A stretch of 64,000 bases of DNA from Sporosarcina sp. BI001-red (lineage in GTDB: Bacteria; Bacillota; Bacilli; Bacillales_A; Planococcaceae), in NCBI RefSeq assembly GCF_003384035.1, contig NZ_QQAK01000013.1:235710-299709 (forward strand), in the 5' to 3' direction. Positions 56,003 to 64,000 of the stretch are shown here, piece after piece. A model generated the notes under the pieces. The model saw nothing but the letters and a program-made list of their open reading frames with translations, was not told the origin of the DNA and made no database searches. Positions within the stretch are counted from its first letter, which is position 1. Every line of letters starts with the position of its first letter. A program made the translations under genes and the position numbers.

Positions 56003-56809
56003 ATGAAAGAATTATCGGATTTACCAATCGGCATCATCGACTCAGGAGTGGGTGGACTAACGGTGATGGACGAGCTCCTGAAACGGATGCCGAACGAACA
56101 ATTTCTATACATAGGAGATGACGCCCGCTGCCCGTATGGGAACCGGTCTCCACAAGAAGTCGCAAAATTCACTTTTGAGTTAATCAGTGCACTTAACGAC
56201 TTTGGCGTTAAAATGGTAGTTATTGCTTGCAACACGGCGACTGCTTTTGCACTGGAACACGTTAGGCCCTTGTTTGACTTCCCAATTATTGGTGTAATTG
56301 AACCTGGAGCACGAACAGCGGTTGAAAAATCAGTGACGAATCAGATTGTTGTTCTTGGGACTAGTGGAACTGTGAAGAGTCAGGCATACGACCAAGCTAT
56401 ATTGACATTGGCCCCTGATGCCTCGGTTCGTGGACTCGCATGTCCTGAATTTGTTCCCATTGTGGAGCGTGGCGTATACAAGTTGGAGGAAGCGGATCGA
56501 GTTGTCGAACAGACGCTTGCACAATTGGCTGACGAGACATTCGATGCAGTGATTCTAGGCTGTACCCATTTTCCATTGTTGTCGCATTTCATCCGCAAGC
56601 ATTTGCCTATAGGAACTGAGCTCATTACGTCAGGCTCTGCGACTGCAGATACGACCATTCGTATTTTGGATGAATTGCAACTAAACCGAGAGTCATTAAC
56701 TGAGCCCCAGTCTATATTCTATACGACAGGAAACCCTGCTCACTTTGAATTAATCGTTAAGGATTGGTTACATATAGCGAATCCGGTTGTGGAGAAGCTA
56801 GTTCTTTGA
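56003..56809 (+). CDS. racE: Glutamate racemase
   Basis: 268 residues. It makes D-glutamate for peptidoglycan. The two catalytic Cys are in VIACNTATA and LGCTHFPLL; IGIIDSGVGGLTV opens the protein with the catalytic Asp and Ser. Translation is probably coupled to the MarR gene, since its stop is one base away and the ribosome-binding site is weak. Confidence 0.95.
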   Translation: MKELSDLPIGIIDSGVGGLTVMDELLKRMPNEQFLYIGDDARCPYGNRSPQEVAKFTFELISALNDFGVKMVVIACNTATAFALEHVRPLFDFPIIGVIEPGARTAVEKSVTNQIVVLGTSGTVKSQAYDQAILTLAPDASVRGLACPEFVPIVERGVYKLEEADRVVEQTLAQLADETFDAVILGCTHFPLLSHFIRKHLPIGTELITSGSATADTTIRILDELQLNRESLTEPQSIFYTTGNPAHFELIVKDWLHIANPVVEKLVL

Positions 56810-56866
56810 AGTGTTTTTAGACATTATTGAGGGTTGCTTATTAGATTCCAACTATTAAACTTACTA

Positions 56867-56896
56867 ACCCGGCAAGCTGGTTGCCGGGTTTTTGCG
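56867..56896 (+). terminator. Terminator of racE
   Basis: Arms AACCCGGCAA and TTGCCGGGTT followed by Ts. Confidence 0.88.
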
Positions 56897-56952
56897 CGGG
56901 TTTGAATGGTTATGATAAGATGGATGGATGAAAAGAAAGAGGGAATATACTT

Positions 56953-57711
56953 ATGAGACATGATGGACGAACTGTTGACGCACTAAGAGCTGTGCAGATT
57001 GAAAAAGATTATTTACTTCATCCTGAAGGATCAGTCTTGATCACGGTTGGGAATACAAAAGTGATTTGTACTGCATCCGTTGAAGATCGGGTACCCCCAT
57101 TTTTACGTGGAAGCGGAAAAGGCTGGGTTACTGCAGAATATTCAATGCTTCCTAGAGCTACAGGACAGCGTACACAACGCGAAGCAACGAAGGGTAAAAT
57201 CGGTGGACGTACGATGGAAATCCAACGTCTGATTGGAAGAGCGCTACGGGCAGTCATTGACCTAGAAGCACTCGGTGAGCGTACAATTTGGATCGACTGT
57301 GACGTCATCCAAGCTGATGGCGGAACGCGTACAGCGTCGATTACAGGCGCGTTTGTTGCGATGGCACTAGCGACTGCAGGCATTGTGGAGCAAAAGAAAC
57401 TACCTAAATTCCCAATTACCCAATATTTAGCGGCAACGAGTGTCGGGAAGTCAGAACAAGACGAACTCATCCTCGATTTGGATTACATCGAAGATTCATC
57501 AGCAGCAGTAGACATGAACGTTGTCATGACGAGCAAAGGTGAGTTTGTCGAGTTACAAGGTACAGGAGAAGAGTCTACATTTACGCGCAAAGAAATGAAT
57601 GGACTGCTGGATCTTGCTGAAAACGGCATCCAGCAATTGATCGACCTACAAAAACAAGCTCTCGGAACGATTTGTGACATGATCGAGTCAAAAGAGGAGG
57701 CTGCACAATGA
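56953..57711 (+). CDS. rph: Ribonuclease PH
   Basis: 252 residues. A phosphorolytic 3' exonuclease that trims tRNA ends. [11 protein letters not shown] opens the protein, [14 protein letters not shown] and the [17 protein letters not shown] segment carry phosphate-binding and catalytic residues. GAGGGAA precedes the ATG. It overlaps the next gene by four bases (ATGA). Confidence 0.96.
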   Translation: MRHDGRTVDALRAVQIEKDYLLHPEGSVLITVGNTKVICTASVEDRVPPFLRGSGKGWVTAEYSMLPRATGQRTQREATKGKIGGRTMEIQRLIGRALRAVIDLEALGERTIWIDCDVIQADGGTRTASITGAFVAMALATAGIVEQKKLPKFPITQYLAATSVGKSEQDELILDLDYIEDSSAAVDMNVVMTSKGEFVELQGTGEESTFTRKEMNGLLDLAENGIQQLIDLQKQALGTICDMIESKEEAAQ

Positions 57712-58322
57712 AACAAATTTTAGTCGCAACGAACAATAAAGGAAAAGTGAAAGACTTTGAAGAGTTGTTTAAGCCCCATGGCATCCAAGTGATCTCATTG
57801 AAAGATTTGGATGAGCCGATCGAGGTGGAGGAAACAGGAACGACTTTCGAAGAGAATGCAATCCTGAAAGCAGAGGAAACTGCGAAGATTCTAGGTAAAT
57901 GGGTCATTTCTGATGACAGCGGTCTTGAGATTGATGCTTTAAACGGCGAACCAGGTGTCTACTCGGCCCGTTACGCGGGTGAACCGAAGGACGATGAGGC
58001 CAATATCGACAAAGCGTTAAATGGCCTTAAAGACGTTGCTGAAGGCTCTAGAGATGCACGATTCCGTTGCGTGTTAGCTATCGCAGGACCTGGAATCGAA
58101 ACACAAACGTTTTCTGGAAGTTGTGATGGGTCAATTCTATTTGAACGTCATGGAGAAAACGGATTTGGGTACGATCCGATTTTCTACGTGCCTTCAGAGG
58201 GAAAAGCGATGGCAGAGTTGACTCCAGCTGAAAAAGCGGCGATTTCTCACCGTGGCGTAGCGATGCGTAAATTTGAAACAGAACTTCCGAATCTAATTGG
58301 CGAGGCGGGGATGAACGCATGA
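57708..58322 (+). CDS. rdgB: XTP/dITP diphosphatase (RdgB/Ham1 family)
   Basis: 204 residues. It removes non-canonical purine nucleotides. [15 protein letters not shown] at the start binds the phosphates; [22 protein letters not shown] and [10 protein letters not shown] follow, and SHRGVAM near the end is the base-binding part. It corresponds to ysnA and overlaps both neighbours by four bases. Confidence 0.95.
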   Translation: MKQILVATNNKGKVKDFEELFKPHGIQVISLKDLDEPIEVEETGTTFEENAILKAEETAKILGKWVISDDSGLEIDALNGEPGVYSARYAGEPKDDEANIDKALNGLKDVAEGSRDARFRCVLAIAGPGIETQTFSGSCDGSILFERHGENGFGYDPIFYVPSEGKAMAELTPAEKAAISHRGVAMRKFETELPNLIGEAGMNA

Positions 58323-58822
58323 AACTAATCGTAATGAGCGATTCCCATGGTGATCAGGAAACGATCCAAGCGATTCGCAACCGGGAAACCGATGCAGACG
58401 CATTTTTCCACTGTGGTGATAGTGAATTGGCGGTTGAAGCGGACATTCTGCAAGACATGGAAATCGTTCAGGGCAACTGCGACTGGAACTCAACATTTCC
58501 TGAATCAGTAGTTGCTGAAGTGGGCACTCAAAAAGTTTTGATGGTCCACGGTCACCAACATGGCGTGAAACAATCCCTCATGCAGTTAAAATACGCTGCA
58601 GAGCAAGTGAATGCCACCATCGTCCTTTTCGGACACTCACACCTTTATGGTGCAGAACTAGAGGATGGCGTGCTCTACGTGAATCCAGGGAGTACATTAC
58701 TTCCTAGAGACGGACGAGTGGCGACGTACGCTGTCATTGAACAAGACGATTCGCTCAAAGTGACATTCCGCAGTCCGGACAATGGGGAAGCGGTAGAAAA
58801 AGCTATTTTCACAACAAATTAA
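58319..58822 (+). CDS. ysnB: Metallophosphoesterase (YfcE/YsnB family)
   Basis: 167 residues. Metal-binding motifs of calcineurin-like phosphoesterases are visible: SDSHGD, HCGDSE, QGNCDW, VHGHQHG and GHSHLYG. It hydrolyses phosphodiesters; the natural substrate is unknown. Last gene of the rph operon, overlapping rdgB as ATGA. Confidence 0.93.
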   Translation: MKLIVMSDSHGDQETIQAIRNRETDADAFFHCGDSELAVEADILQDMEIVQGNCDWNSTFPESVVAEVGTQKVLMVHGHQHGVKQSLMQLKYAAEQVNATIVLFGHSHLYGAELEDGVLYVNPGSTLLPRDGRVATYAVIEQDDSLKVTFRSPDNGEAVEKAIFTTN

Positions 58823-58829
58823 AAACCTA

Positions 58830-58858
58830 TTGACTTCTATTCATTTGTTGCATATAAT
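58830..58858 (+). promoter_or_regulatory. Sigma-A promoter of tRNA-Arg
   Basis: TTGACT and perfect TATAAT with a 17-base spacer. Confidence 0.85.
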
Positions 58859-58898
58859 AAAACCTGTCGTTCAAATCATTTATGTATTTGACGCAGTT

Positions 58899-58972
58899 GT
58901 CTCAGTAGCTCAGCCGGATAGAGCAATGCCCTTCTAAGGCATCGGTCGGGGGTTCGAATCCCTCCTGGGACG
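58899..58972 (+). tRNA. tRNA-Arg (anticodon TCT)
   Basis: Acceptor arms GTCTCAG and CTGGGAC pair with one G-U. The D arm GCTC/GAGC, anticodon stem ATGCC/GGCAT with loop CTTCTAA (anticodon TCT) and T loop TTCGAAT are complete. CCA is not encoded. The accessory-looking region begins right after it. Confidence 0.95.
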
Positions 58973-58986
58973 TAATGTAAAATGAA

Positions 58987-59028
58987 AACGTCGGATCTGT
59001 TTATGGATAACAGATTCGGTGTTTTTTT
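58987..59028 (+). terminator. Terminator of tRNA-Arg
   Basis: ATCTGTT and AACAGAT arms followed by seven Ts. Confidence 0.65.
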
Positions 59029-59033
59029 GCGTT

Positions 59034-59063
59034 TAAAAAAAGAGCTGTGTATGACACAACTCC
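59034..59063 (-). terminator. Orphan minus-strand terminator
   Basis: Arms GAGTTGTGT and ACACAGCTC (one mismatch) followed, on the minus strand, by seven Ts. No intact gene is upstream of it. Confidence 0.65.
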
Positions 59064-59517
59064 AGAAGTATTCAGATTAATAATCGAGTTGGTGATGCAC
59101 AGGCGGCGATTATTCTGATTCATTTTCTATCAGTTCGACTAATTTATCTTCGACAAAAGCAGGAGCACGGAACAATCATGAATGTTTAAACAAACATGAA
59201 AGTTTCATGCACAGGCACCTATGTATTAAGTCTAGCGGACTGAACGATTATTTTCCAAGCGTTCATCGCACCGATCGGGTAAGAACTTGGGGATTTCCAT
59301 AGTGCGAGCTCTTTGATTCTACAACTTTTATTCAAAGGGTAACGAGGAACTTATAGTCTAGTACATGAAGTTAGATGGAGCGCGGAGTGCAGGGAAACTT
59401 GCATGCTCCGTGTTGAGCAGGGGAAAAGCCGCAGATAATCTCAAACGCTTACCTATTGCTGACGATTATAGAATAGATCACCTATTGAACTCCTAATGTA
59501 CTCAAATTTTTAAATCA

Positions 59518-59563
59518 AAACCGATAGAAACAGTAGATGACGACTGTTTCTATCGGTTTTTTA
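59518..59563. terminator. Strong terminator hairpin before the sigma operon
   Basis: Perfect arms AACCGATAGAAACAGT and ACTGTTTCTATCGGTT, T run on the right, A run on the left. It insulates the sigma operon but has no evident gene before it. Confidence 0.85.
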
Positions 59564-59689
59564 GTATGCTGTACATTACTCTGATCGTTCAGAAATCACA
59601 GTCATAATCTCTACTGTCCAAGGAAAAACCAAAGATTTTAAATCCTTTTCACGCCCAGGCGTGTTATATAGAAGTATGGAGGTTGGATC

Positions 59690-60220
59690 ATGTATGAGGA
59701 TGACGCGGTGTTGATCAGCGCGATACAGCAGGGGGATGAGGACGCGATGGCGCAGCTGGTGCGGCGTTATTATGATGAGATTTTCCGTTATATTTACCGT
59801 CTCGGGAGTCCGTACGAAGAAGCGAAGGATCTCACGCAGGAGACGTTTGTCGCGATGCTGCAGGCATTGCCTGCTTACCAAGAGCAAGGGACATTCAAAG
59901 CGTGGCTGTACAGGATTGCGCGGAATCGGGCGATGAATTACGTCACAAGGACGAGGCATCCGGTCGAATTCACGGACGAGCATGCCTCTATGCATCAGGA
60001 GTCGGAACTGGAGCAACAGTTCTCCAATCGCTCCGAAGTGCAGGAGCTTCTCGGGTCCCTTCCTGAGAAACAACGAAATGCGCTGATTTTGAAGTTTTAC
60101 CATGGTTTTACGGCTAAAGAGATTGCAGCCATCACACAGACGACTTTGCCGTCTGTGAAATCAAGACTGTTCCAAGGGCTGCAGAAATTGCGGAAACGAG
60201 CGAAGGGGGTTATGGAGTGA
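59690..60220 (+). CDS. ECF-type RNA polymerase sigma factor
   Basis: 176 residues. Region 2 (about 20-85) has YDEIFRYIYRLG, EEAKDLTQETFVAM and FKAWLYRIARNRAMN; region 4 (about 120-170) has LPEKQRNALILKFYHGFTAKEIA and SVKSRLFQGLQKLRK. It would direct transcription in response to an envelope or antimicrobial signal; the targets are probably its own operon. GGAGG is eight bases before the ATG. The gene and its followers are visibly richer in G+C than the rest of the window. Confidence 0.92.
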   Translation: MYEDDAVLISAIQQGDEDAMAQLVRRYYDEIFRYIYRLGSPYEEAKDLTQETFVAMLQALPAYQEQGTFKAWLYRIARNRAMNYVTRTRHPVEFTDEHASMHQESELEQQFSNRSEVQELLGSLPEKQRNALILKFYHGFTAKEIAAITQTTLPSVKSRLFQGLQKLRKRAKGVME

Positions 60221-60987
60221 AACAAGGTACACGTGAAGATGAGCAACTGCGCCGCTGGCTGCACGACGACGTTCCGCCTGTCATTCAGGAACAGGACAGG
60301 GAAAGGACCATTGACTACTTGAAGTCGTACATGCCTGTCCCGCGAGAAAATACGGCAGCCGTCATGAAGCAACTGGTCCGGCAATCATTCAAGGATCTTT
60401 GGAGGCATTTCGCTGTCCAGCTGGGCCTCCTGGTGATTGCGTTGATGGGGGCCGTTACTTTCATTCCCGGCACCAAGGAGCAATGGCTCTTATTCATTCT
60501 GTCCGCGCCCGCTCCCGTATTAGTAGCAGGGTGGCATCTCGTTCATACACAGACCAAGGATATGGCGGGGTTAGAACAAACGTTCGTATTCTCGTTCCAG
60601 CAGGTCCTGTTCTCCAAATTGGTGGCCATCTGTCTGGGGAGCCTGGTCCTATACAGCGGGTCCTTATTGTACACGGCGTCCATTCAGAAAGCGGGACTCT
60701 TCCTGCTGTCGTCCCATATTGCGGTAACAGGGATCACACCGATTCTGCTGTTCTGTGTCATTCTGCTGGCGATCAGCACGAAGTACCGGCATCCGTTGTC
60801 GTGGACAGTGATAATGCTGGTGTGGGTCTCGTTCCTCTTACTTTCCATTTACACGCCGATCGGCTCATGGCTGCTGTCGGTCCATACCCTGGTTTTCTTA
60901 GCGGTCAATATAGGATTGGCTGTTGTCTTCATACGACAGCTGACCAAACTTTGGAGAATGGAGCGATTACCAGATGGGATTCAGTAA
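60217..60987 (+). CDS. Polytopic membrane protein, candidate anti-sigma factor
   Basis: 256 residues. A soluble, charged N-terminal part of about 65 residues (starting MKQGTREDEQLRRWLHDD) is followed by about six membrane helices. It starts with GTG overlapping the sigma stop, so the two are co-translated. That position and layout suit an anti-sigma factor, but there is no HxxxCxxC zinc motif and I recognise no family. It might also be part of the transporter that follows. Confidence 0.7.
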   Translation: MKQGTREDEQLRRWLHDDVPPVIQEQDRERTIDYLKSYMPVPRENTAAVMKQLVRQSFKDLWRHFAVQLGLLVIALMGAVTFIPGTKEQWLLFILSAPAPVLVAGWHLVHTQTKDMAGLEQTFVFSFQQVLFSKLVAICLGSLVLYSGSLLYTASIQKAGLFLLSSHIAVTGITPILLFCVILLAISTKYRHPLSWTVIMLVWVSFLLLSIYTPIGSWLLSVHTLVFLAVNIGLAVVFIRQLTKLWRMERLPDGIQ

Positions 60988-61804
60988 ACTAGCGTGGATG
61001 GAAGGAAAAAAATTATTCTCACAGCGTGAGCTCTATATCGCTCTTTTCCTATGCACCGTTCTATATGTAATGAGCCTGGATGTTTTGATCGATTCTACAC
61101 AACCTGTCGTATTCTGGCAAGAGATGGCCACCGTCATGCCCTACATCGGTTATATGCTCATTGCGGTAATCGTAGTCGTCGGTGTTTCCCGGTGCATGCC
61201 TTTTGAACGGGAACAGGAGATGGAGGAATTGTTGGTCACATACAAGGGAGGGCGTGTGCAGTTGCTGGCCGTGAAACAATTCTTCCTCTTCCTCTTTTGT
61301 GTATTGATCGTATTGATTTACTACGGAATTGCGAGTCTCGTTCTGCTTGCCTACGCTTCCCCGACAGGGCTGTTTGCACAAATGGGTGAGAGTGCCCCCA
61401 ATTATGTCAATCCGAATCCCGACTGGATTTTTGCAAAGCTTATGCTATTGGAGGGTGTATACATGGTATTGGCGAGTTATATCTTTGCGCTGTTCGTCTT
61501 TCTCCTTTCGTTATTCATCAAACGCAGTGTGTTCATCATGCTGACGGCCGGCGGGATTTTTGCGTTAGGGGAGCTGTGTGAAAAATATATCTTTTACTAT
61601 ATTCAAACCATGCCCGGCATCGATTACTTAGTGTATGGTTACACATATGGATTGAACGGTATTATGAGCTTTGAATATTTAGAAGGGCATGTCCCATTAT
61701 CAAATACAGAGGTCTTACTCTTGTTCCTCTGCCTGGCTGCAGGCTTGTTTACCTTGAATCTTCTACTAGGGAGGCGTCGGATCCGTGTTGCCCTGGGAAA
61801 TTAA
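60974..61804 (+). CDS. ABC-2 type permease subunit (first)
   Basis: 276 residues, about six membrane helices. After helix 2 the cytoplasmic segment FEREQEMEELLVTYKGGR is typical of ABC-2 permeases. It overlaps the previous gene by 14 bases and the next by 20. The substrate is unknown. The pair of different permeases with one ATPase suggests a heterodimeric exporter. Confidence 0.78.
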   Translation: MGFSKLAWMEGKKLFSQRELYIALFLCTVLYVMSLDVLIDSTQPVVFWQEMATVMPYIGYMLIAVIVVVGVSRCMPFEREQEMEELLVTYKGGRVQLLAVKQFFLFLFCVLIVLIYYGIASLVLLAYASPTGLFAQMGESAPNYVNPNPDWIFAKLMLLEGVYMVLASYIFALFVFLLSLFIKRSVFIMLTAGGIFALGELCEKYIFYYIQTMPGIDYLVYGYTYGLNGIMSFEYLEGHVPLSNTEVLLLFLCLAAGLFTLNLLLGRRRIRVALGN

Positions 61805-62510
61805 AAAAATACTTCGGAACAACTGGGGGCTCCCAGCAGTCCTCGCCGTATTTGGATTTTGGAGTGTGATGATCTATTTTGCTGCACAAAAAAGTCCGGC
61901 ACAGGTCTTGGCAACAGCTAACTCGTTCTGGCATGTCCTCGGCACACTGTCGATCGGCTTCCTGATTCTTGCGATGACTGCAAAGATATTCATCCTGGAC
62001 AAAGAAGAGGGAGTAAAGGAAGTCATTCTCACAGCCCGGCATGGGAGAACGAAAGTCTTTCTGACACGGCTGGGAGCTGCCGGCCTCTGTGCACTATTCA
62101 TGGTTCTCCTATTGACAGCGATTCAGCTAGCAGGGGCTGCTTTGGCAGTCTCACCTGGAGAATTCACCGAAGTCGTAAGGAGCTGTGCAGCCAGCCTGCC
62201 GTACGTACTGGCGGGCAGTGTCCTGTTCTCGATCTTTGCCGCATGTGTGTGTGCCATCTTCCAGTCCCACACGAGTACCGTGATCCTCTGCGGCTTATTG
62301 TACGGCCTGACCTTTTTGCTGAGAGGAAAACTGTTAACGGACTTCTCCATAGAATGGTTTTTGGAAAAAGGATTTTTTTCTTATGCGATACGGTCAAATG
62401 AAATTACTGACGAACCCCAACTGCTGCAACTGGTGATCTGGTATATGATCCTGATCGCCGGCACTGTACTGTTGACGAGAAAACTGCAAGGGAGGAGACA
62501 TGAACTGTGA
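61785..62510 (+). CDS. ABC-2 type permease subunit (second)
   Basis: 241 residues, about six membrane helices, starting GTG at 61785 with GGGAGGCG nine bases upstream. The segment ILDKEEGVKEVILTARHGR after helix 2 parallels that of the first permease, so the two are likely diverged paralogs. Overlaps the ATPase gene by four bases. Confidence 0.75.
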   Translation: MLPWEIKKILRNNWGLPAVLAVFGFWSVMIYFAAQKSPAQVLATANSFWHVLGTLSIGFLILAMTAKIFILDKEEGVKEVILTARHGRTKVFLTRLGAAGLCALFMVLLLTAIQLAGAALAVSPGEFTEVVRSCAASLPYVLAGSVLFSIFAACVCAIFQSHTSTVILCGLLYGLTFLLRGKLLTDFSIEWFLEKGFFSYAIRSNEITDEPQLLQLVIWYMILIAGTVLLTRKLQGRRHEL

Positions 62511-63385
62511 CTCTGAAACTAGAAAAAGTGAGCCATCGATATAAAGACCAGGAGGCGTTGAAATCGATTGACTGCGAATTATCTCCGGGAATCTACGGAT
62601 TGCTCGGGCCGAACGGAGCAGGCAAATCGACGCTTCTGCGTATCCTCGTGGACGTCCTCGTACCGACAAACGGACGGGTCCTTTACAACAATCGTGCCAT
62701 CACAGCACTCGGCGCCTCGTATCGGGAACAGCTCGGATACTTGCCGCAAGAGTTCCATGGCTACAGTCAGTTCACAGCTGAAGAGTTTTTGAAGTACGTG
62801 GCAAACCTGAAAGGGCTCGATGCCAAAACAGCCCGAGTGCGTGTGAAACACGTCTTGGCATTGGTCGGTCTGACGAGCGCAAGCCGAAAAAAACTGAAAG
62901 GCTATTCAGGCGGGATGAGACGGAGAGTCGGAATCGCGCAAGCCCTGTTGAACAACCCGAAAGTCCTCATCCTGGACGAGCCGACAGCCGGTCTGGATCC
63001 AAGCGAACGGATCAGGCTACGGGGAATCCTGTCCCAGTTGGCGCAGGATACAATCATCATCCTCTCGACGCACATCGTGTCGGATATCGAATACGTGGCC
63101 GATGAAGTGCTCCTGTTAAAAGAAGGGCAGCTCATCGAAAAAGCGTCCCCTCGTGAGCTGCTGGCCAAGTTGGACCGTCAAGTATGGACGGTGCAAGTAC
63201 AGCATGACGAACTGTCAACGTACACAACGTCCTACCCGATCTCCAACCTGCAGCTGCAAGAGGAATACGTGGACATCCGCATAGTTTCACAAGCGAAGCC
63301 CCATGATGCCGCTCAACCGACAAAACCGAGGATGGAAGATTTGTACGTGTATTATTTTGGGAGTGGGGATACGAGCAGTAGTTGA
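62507..63385 (+). CDS. ABC transporter ATP-binding protein
   Basis: 292 residues. Walker A GPNGAGKST, signature YSGGMRRRVGIAQAL, Walker B VLILDEPTAGLD and the switch His in LSTHIVSDIE. The ~75-residue C-terminal extension is usual for drug or bacteriocin exporters of this class. Starts GTG overlapping the previous stop. Last gene of the sigma operon. Confidence 0.9.
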   Translation: MTLKLEKVSHRYKDQEALKSIDCELSPGIYGLLGPNGAGKSTLLRILVDVLVPTNGRVLYNNRAITALGASYREQLGYLPQEFHGYSQFTAEEFLKYVANLKGLDAKTARVRVKHVLALVGLTSASRKKLKGYSGGMRRRVGIAQALLNNPKVLILDEPTAGLDPSERIRLRGILSQLAQDTIIILSTHIVSDIEYVADEVLLLKEGQLIEKASPRELLAKLDRQVWTVQVQHDELSTYTTSYPISNLQLQEEYVDIRIVSQAKPHDAAQPTKPRMEDLYVYYFGSGDTSSS

Positions 63386-63399
63386 TAAATTAAGTATGA

Positions 63400-63470
63400 A
63401 AAGACATTCTGTCACTATCCAGTCTAAATCGCTTTTGCGGCGGGAGAAGGGTGGGGCTGGATGTCTTTTT
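63400..63470 (+). terminator. Terminator of the sigma operon
   Basis: Arms AAAAGACAT and ATGTCTTTT enclose a large branched loop (with CCAG/CTGG pairing), followed by TT and AT-rich sequence. Confidence 0.55.
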
Positions 63471-63580
63471 ATGTAGGGAAAGCGGTGATCTTTTCTTCTG
63501 AAAATAATAGACAGCTGAAATTTCAAACTAATTTGGAAACAATATGTGATGCAGGGTAGAATATTCTATAATGGGGAGAC

Positions 63581-64000
63581 GTGTGTTGTTCTGTAAACGG
63601 GGGCGCGCGACAAGTTCTGTGATAAATGCCTTCGGCATGAAAACACAGGGAATTTATAATACAAATTTCAACTTTACAACAGAAGATAGGAATGAGGAAA
63701 CCATGTATTCCGAAACTATCTCACCGATACTCCTGCGTGCGTTATGAGTGACAGTTCATAGGGTTCGAAGCTCAGGTAGAGTCGGCAGAAAGAAGGCTAG
63801 AGCCATTCTTTAGAAAAGGTATGCCAACTGATATGCCGGGTGGCTGAAAAACTAGATAGGGTGAGAATGTTCCAGTCTAAAGGAACTGACAAATTTCTGA
63901 AGGTACGGGTCTACAGTTTGAACATAGTGAAAGCTATGGCCCATCCAACGATGGGGTGAGTGGTGTTAAGTAAAAGTGCCCCCTCTGAAATACGCTATAC
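63581..64000 (+). mobile_element. Probable group II intron, 5' part (cut by window end)
   Basis: The stretch has no long frame but many hairpins. GTGTG at 63581 fits the intron 5' consensus GUGYG. GGGGGCGC (63599-63606) can pair with GTGCCCCC (63976-63983), closing a ~380-base domain as in domain I. Inner hairpins include TTCC/GGAA near 63870 and CATAG/CTATG near 63925. The end and the reverse-transcriptase gene would lie beyond 64000. The exact 5' end is uncertain: GTGCG at 63737 is an alternative. Confidence 0.5.

Larger units (their letters stand above)
58973..59689. other. Gene-free stretch after tRNA-Arg
   Basis: About 717 bases without an intact gene. It holds a tRNA terminator (58987-59028), a minus-strand terminator (59034-59063) and a perfect hairpin terminator (59518-59563). 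On the minus strand a frame ending at 59110 (last residues VEDKLVELIENESE) and another ending near 59226 (KIIVQSARLNT) read like protein tails with no beginnings, possibly relics of decayed genes. Confidence 0.45.

Noticed and set aside
63287..63526. 79-residue minus-strand frame after the ABC ATPase
   Set aside because: It overlaps the ATPase gene and the operon terminator and shows no family features.

Overview
The window reads as a chromosome segment of a low-GC, endospore-forming Bacillales species, most likely a Planococcaceae member of Sporosarcina or Lysinibacillus type. The evidence is a small acid-soluble spore protein (SspI), the spore regulator GerE, a one-step meso-diaminopimelate dehydrogenase typical of that family, and long stretches whose order matches Bacillus subtilis (pheST-rnhC-zapA-cvpA-polX-mutS2-yshE-lcfA-fadR-fadB-etfBA-trxA-uvrC-yslB-sdhCAB-ysmA-gerE-ysmB-racE-rph-ysnA-ysnB). 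The comparison with B. subtilis is from memory.

Region by region. Positions 1-9.4 kb: a cut-off zinc-type dehydrogenase, an M3 oligopeptidase, a ferredoxin-NADP reductase, the undecaprenyl-phosphate translocase PopT, the tRNA hydroxylase TrhO, a membrane-anchored polysaccharide deacetylase, and a catalase with a PerR-like box. 9.7-15.6 kb: the cydABCD operon for the bd oxidase and its exporter, behind a Rex-like site. 15.8-28.9 kb: a GGDEF-EAL protein, phospholipid genes (pssA facing psd-dedA), tRNA-Ser, hemerythrin, RecQ, a VOC protein, an MFS exporter, ddh, an M42 peptidase, argF, sspI and a TrmH methylase. 28.9-58.8 kb: the syntenic core, with a T-box-controlled pheST operon, DNA repair genes, the FadR-controlled fatty-acid degradation genes, succinate dehydrogenase, and cell-wall and nucleotide housekeeping genes. 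58.9-64 kb: tRNA-Arg, a gene-free stretch with terminators and possible gene relics, then a visibly GC-richer five-gene operon (ECF sigma factor, membrane protein, two ABC-2 permeases, ABC ATPase), and what looks like the 5' half of a group II intron running off the end.

The non-gene structure is the most unusual part. Two arrays of 21-bp units (33.0 and 34.9 kb) bracket a NERD-nuclease-like gene, and this package sits between pheT and rnhC, which are adjacent in B. subtilis. A third array with a different, AT-rich 20-bp unit lies between uvrC and yslB, another variable point of the block. In both types each unit has a constant half and a variable half, and neighbouring units tend to alternate between two forms. 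Three copies of a ~125-bp palindromic element (29.3, 44.4, 54.2 kb) have outer arms that differ between copies but stay complementary within each copy.

Regulation can be partly read: strong FadR-type palindromes at fadR and at the thioesterase gene, a weaker one at lcfA, a T-box at pheST, candidate PerR and Rex sites, and a sigma-K-like promoter at gerE.
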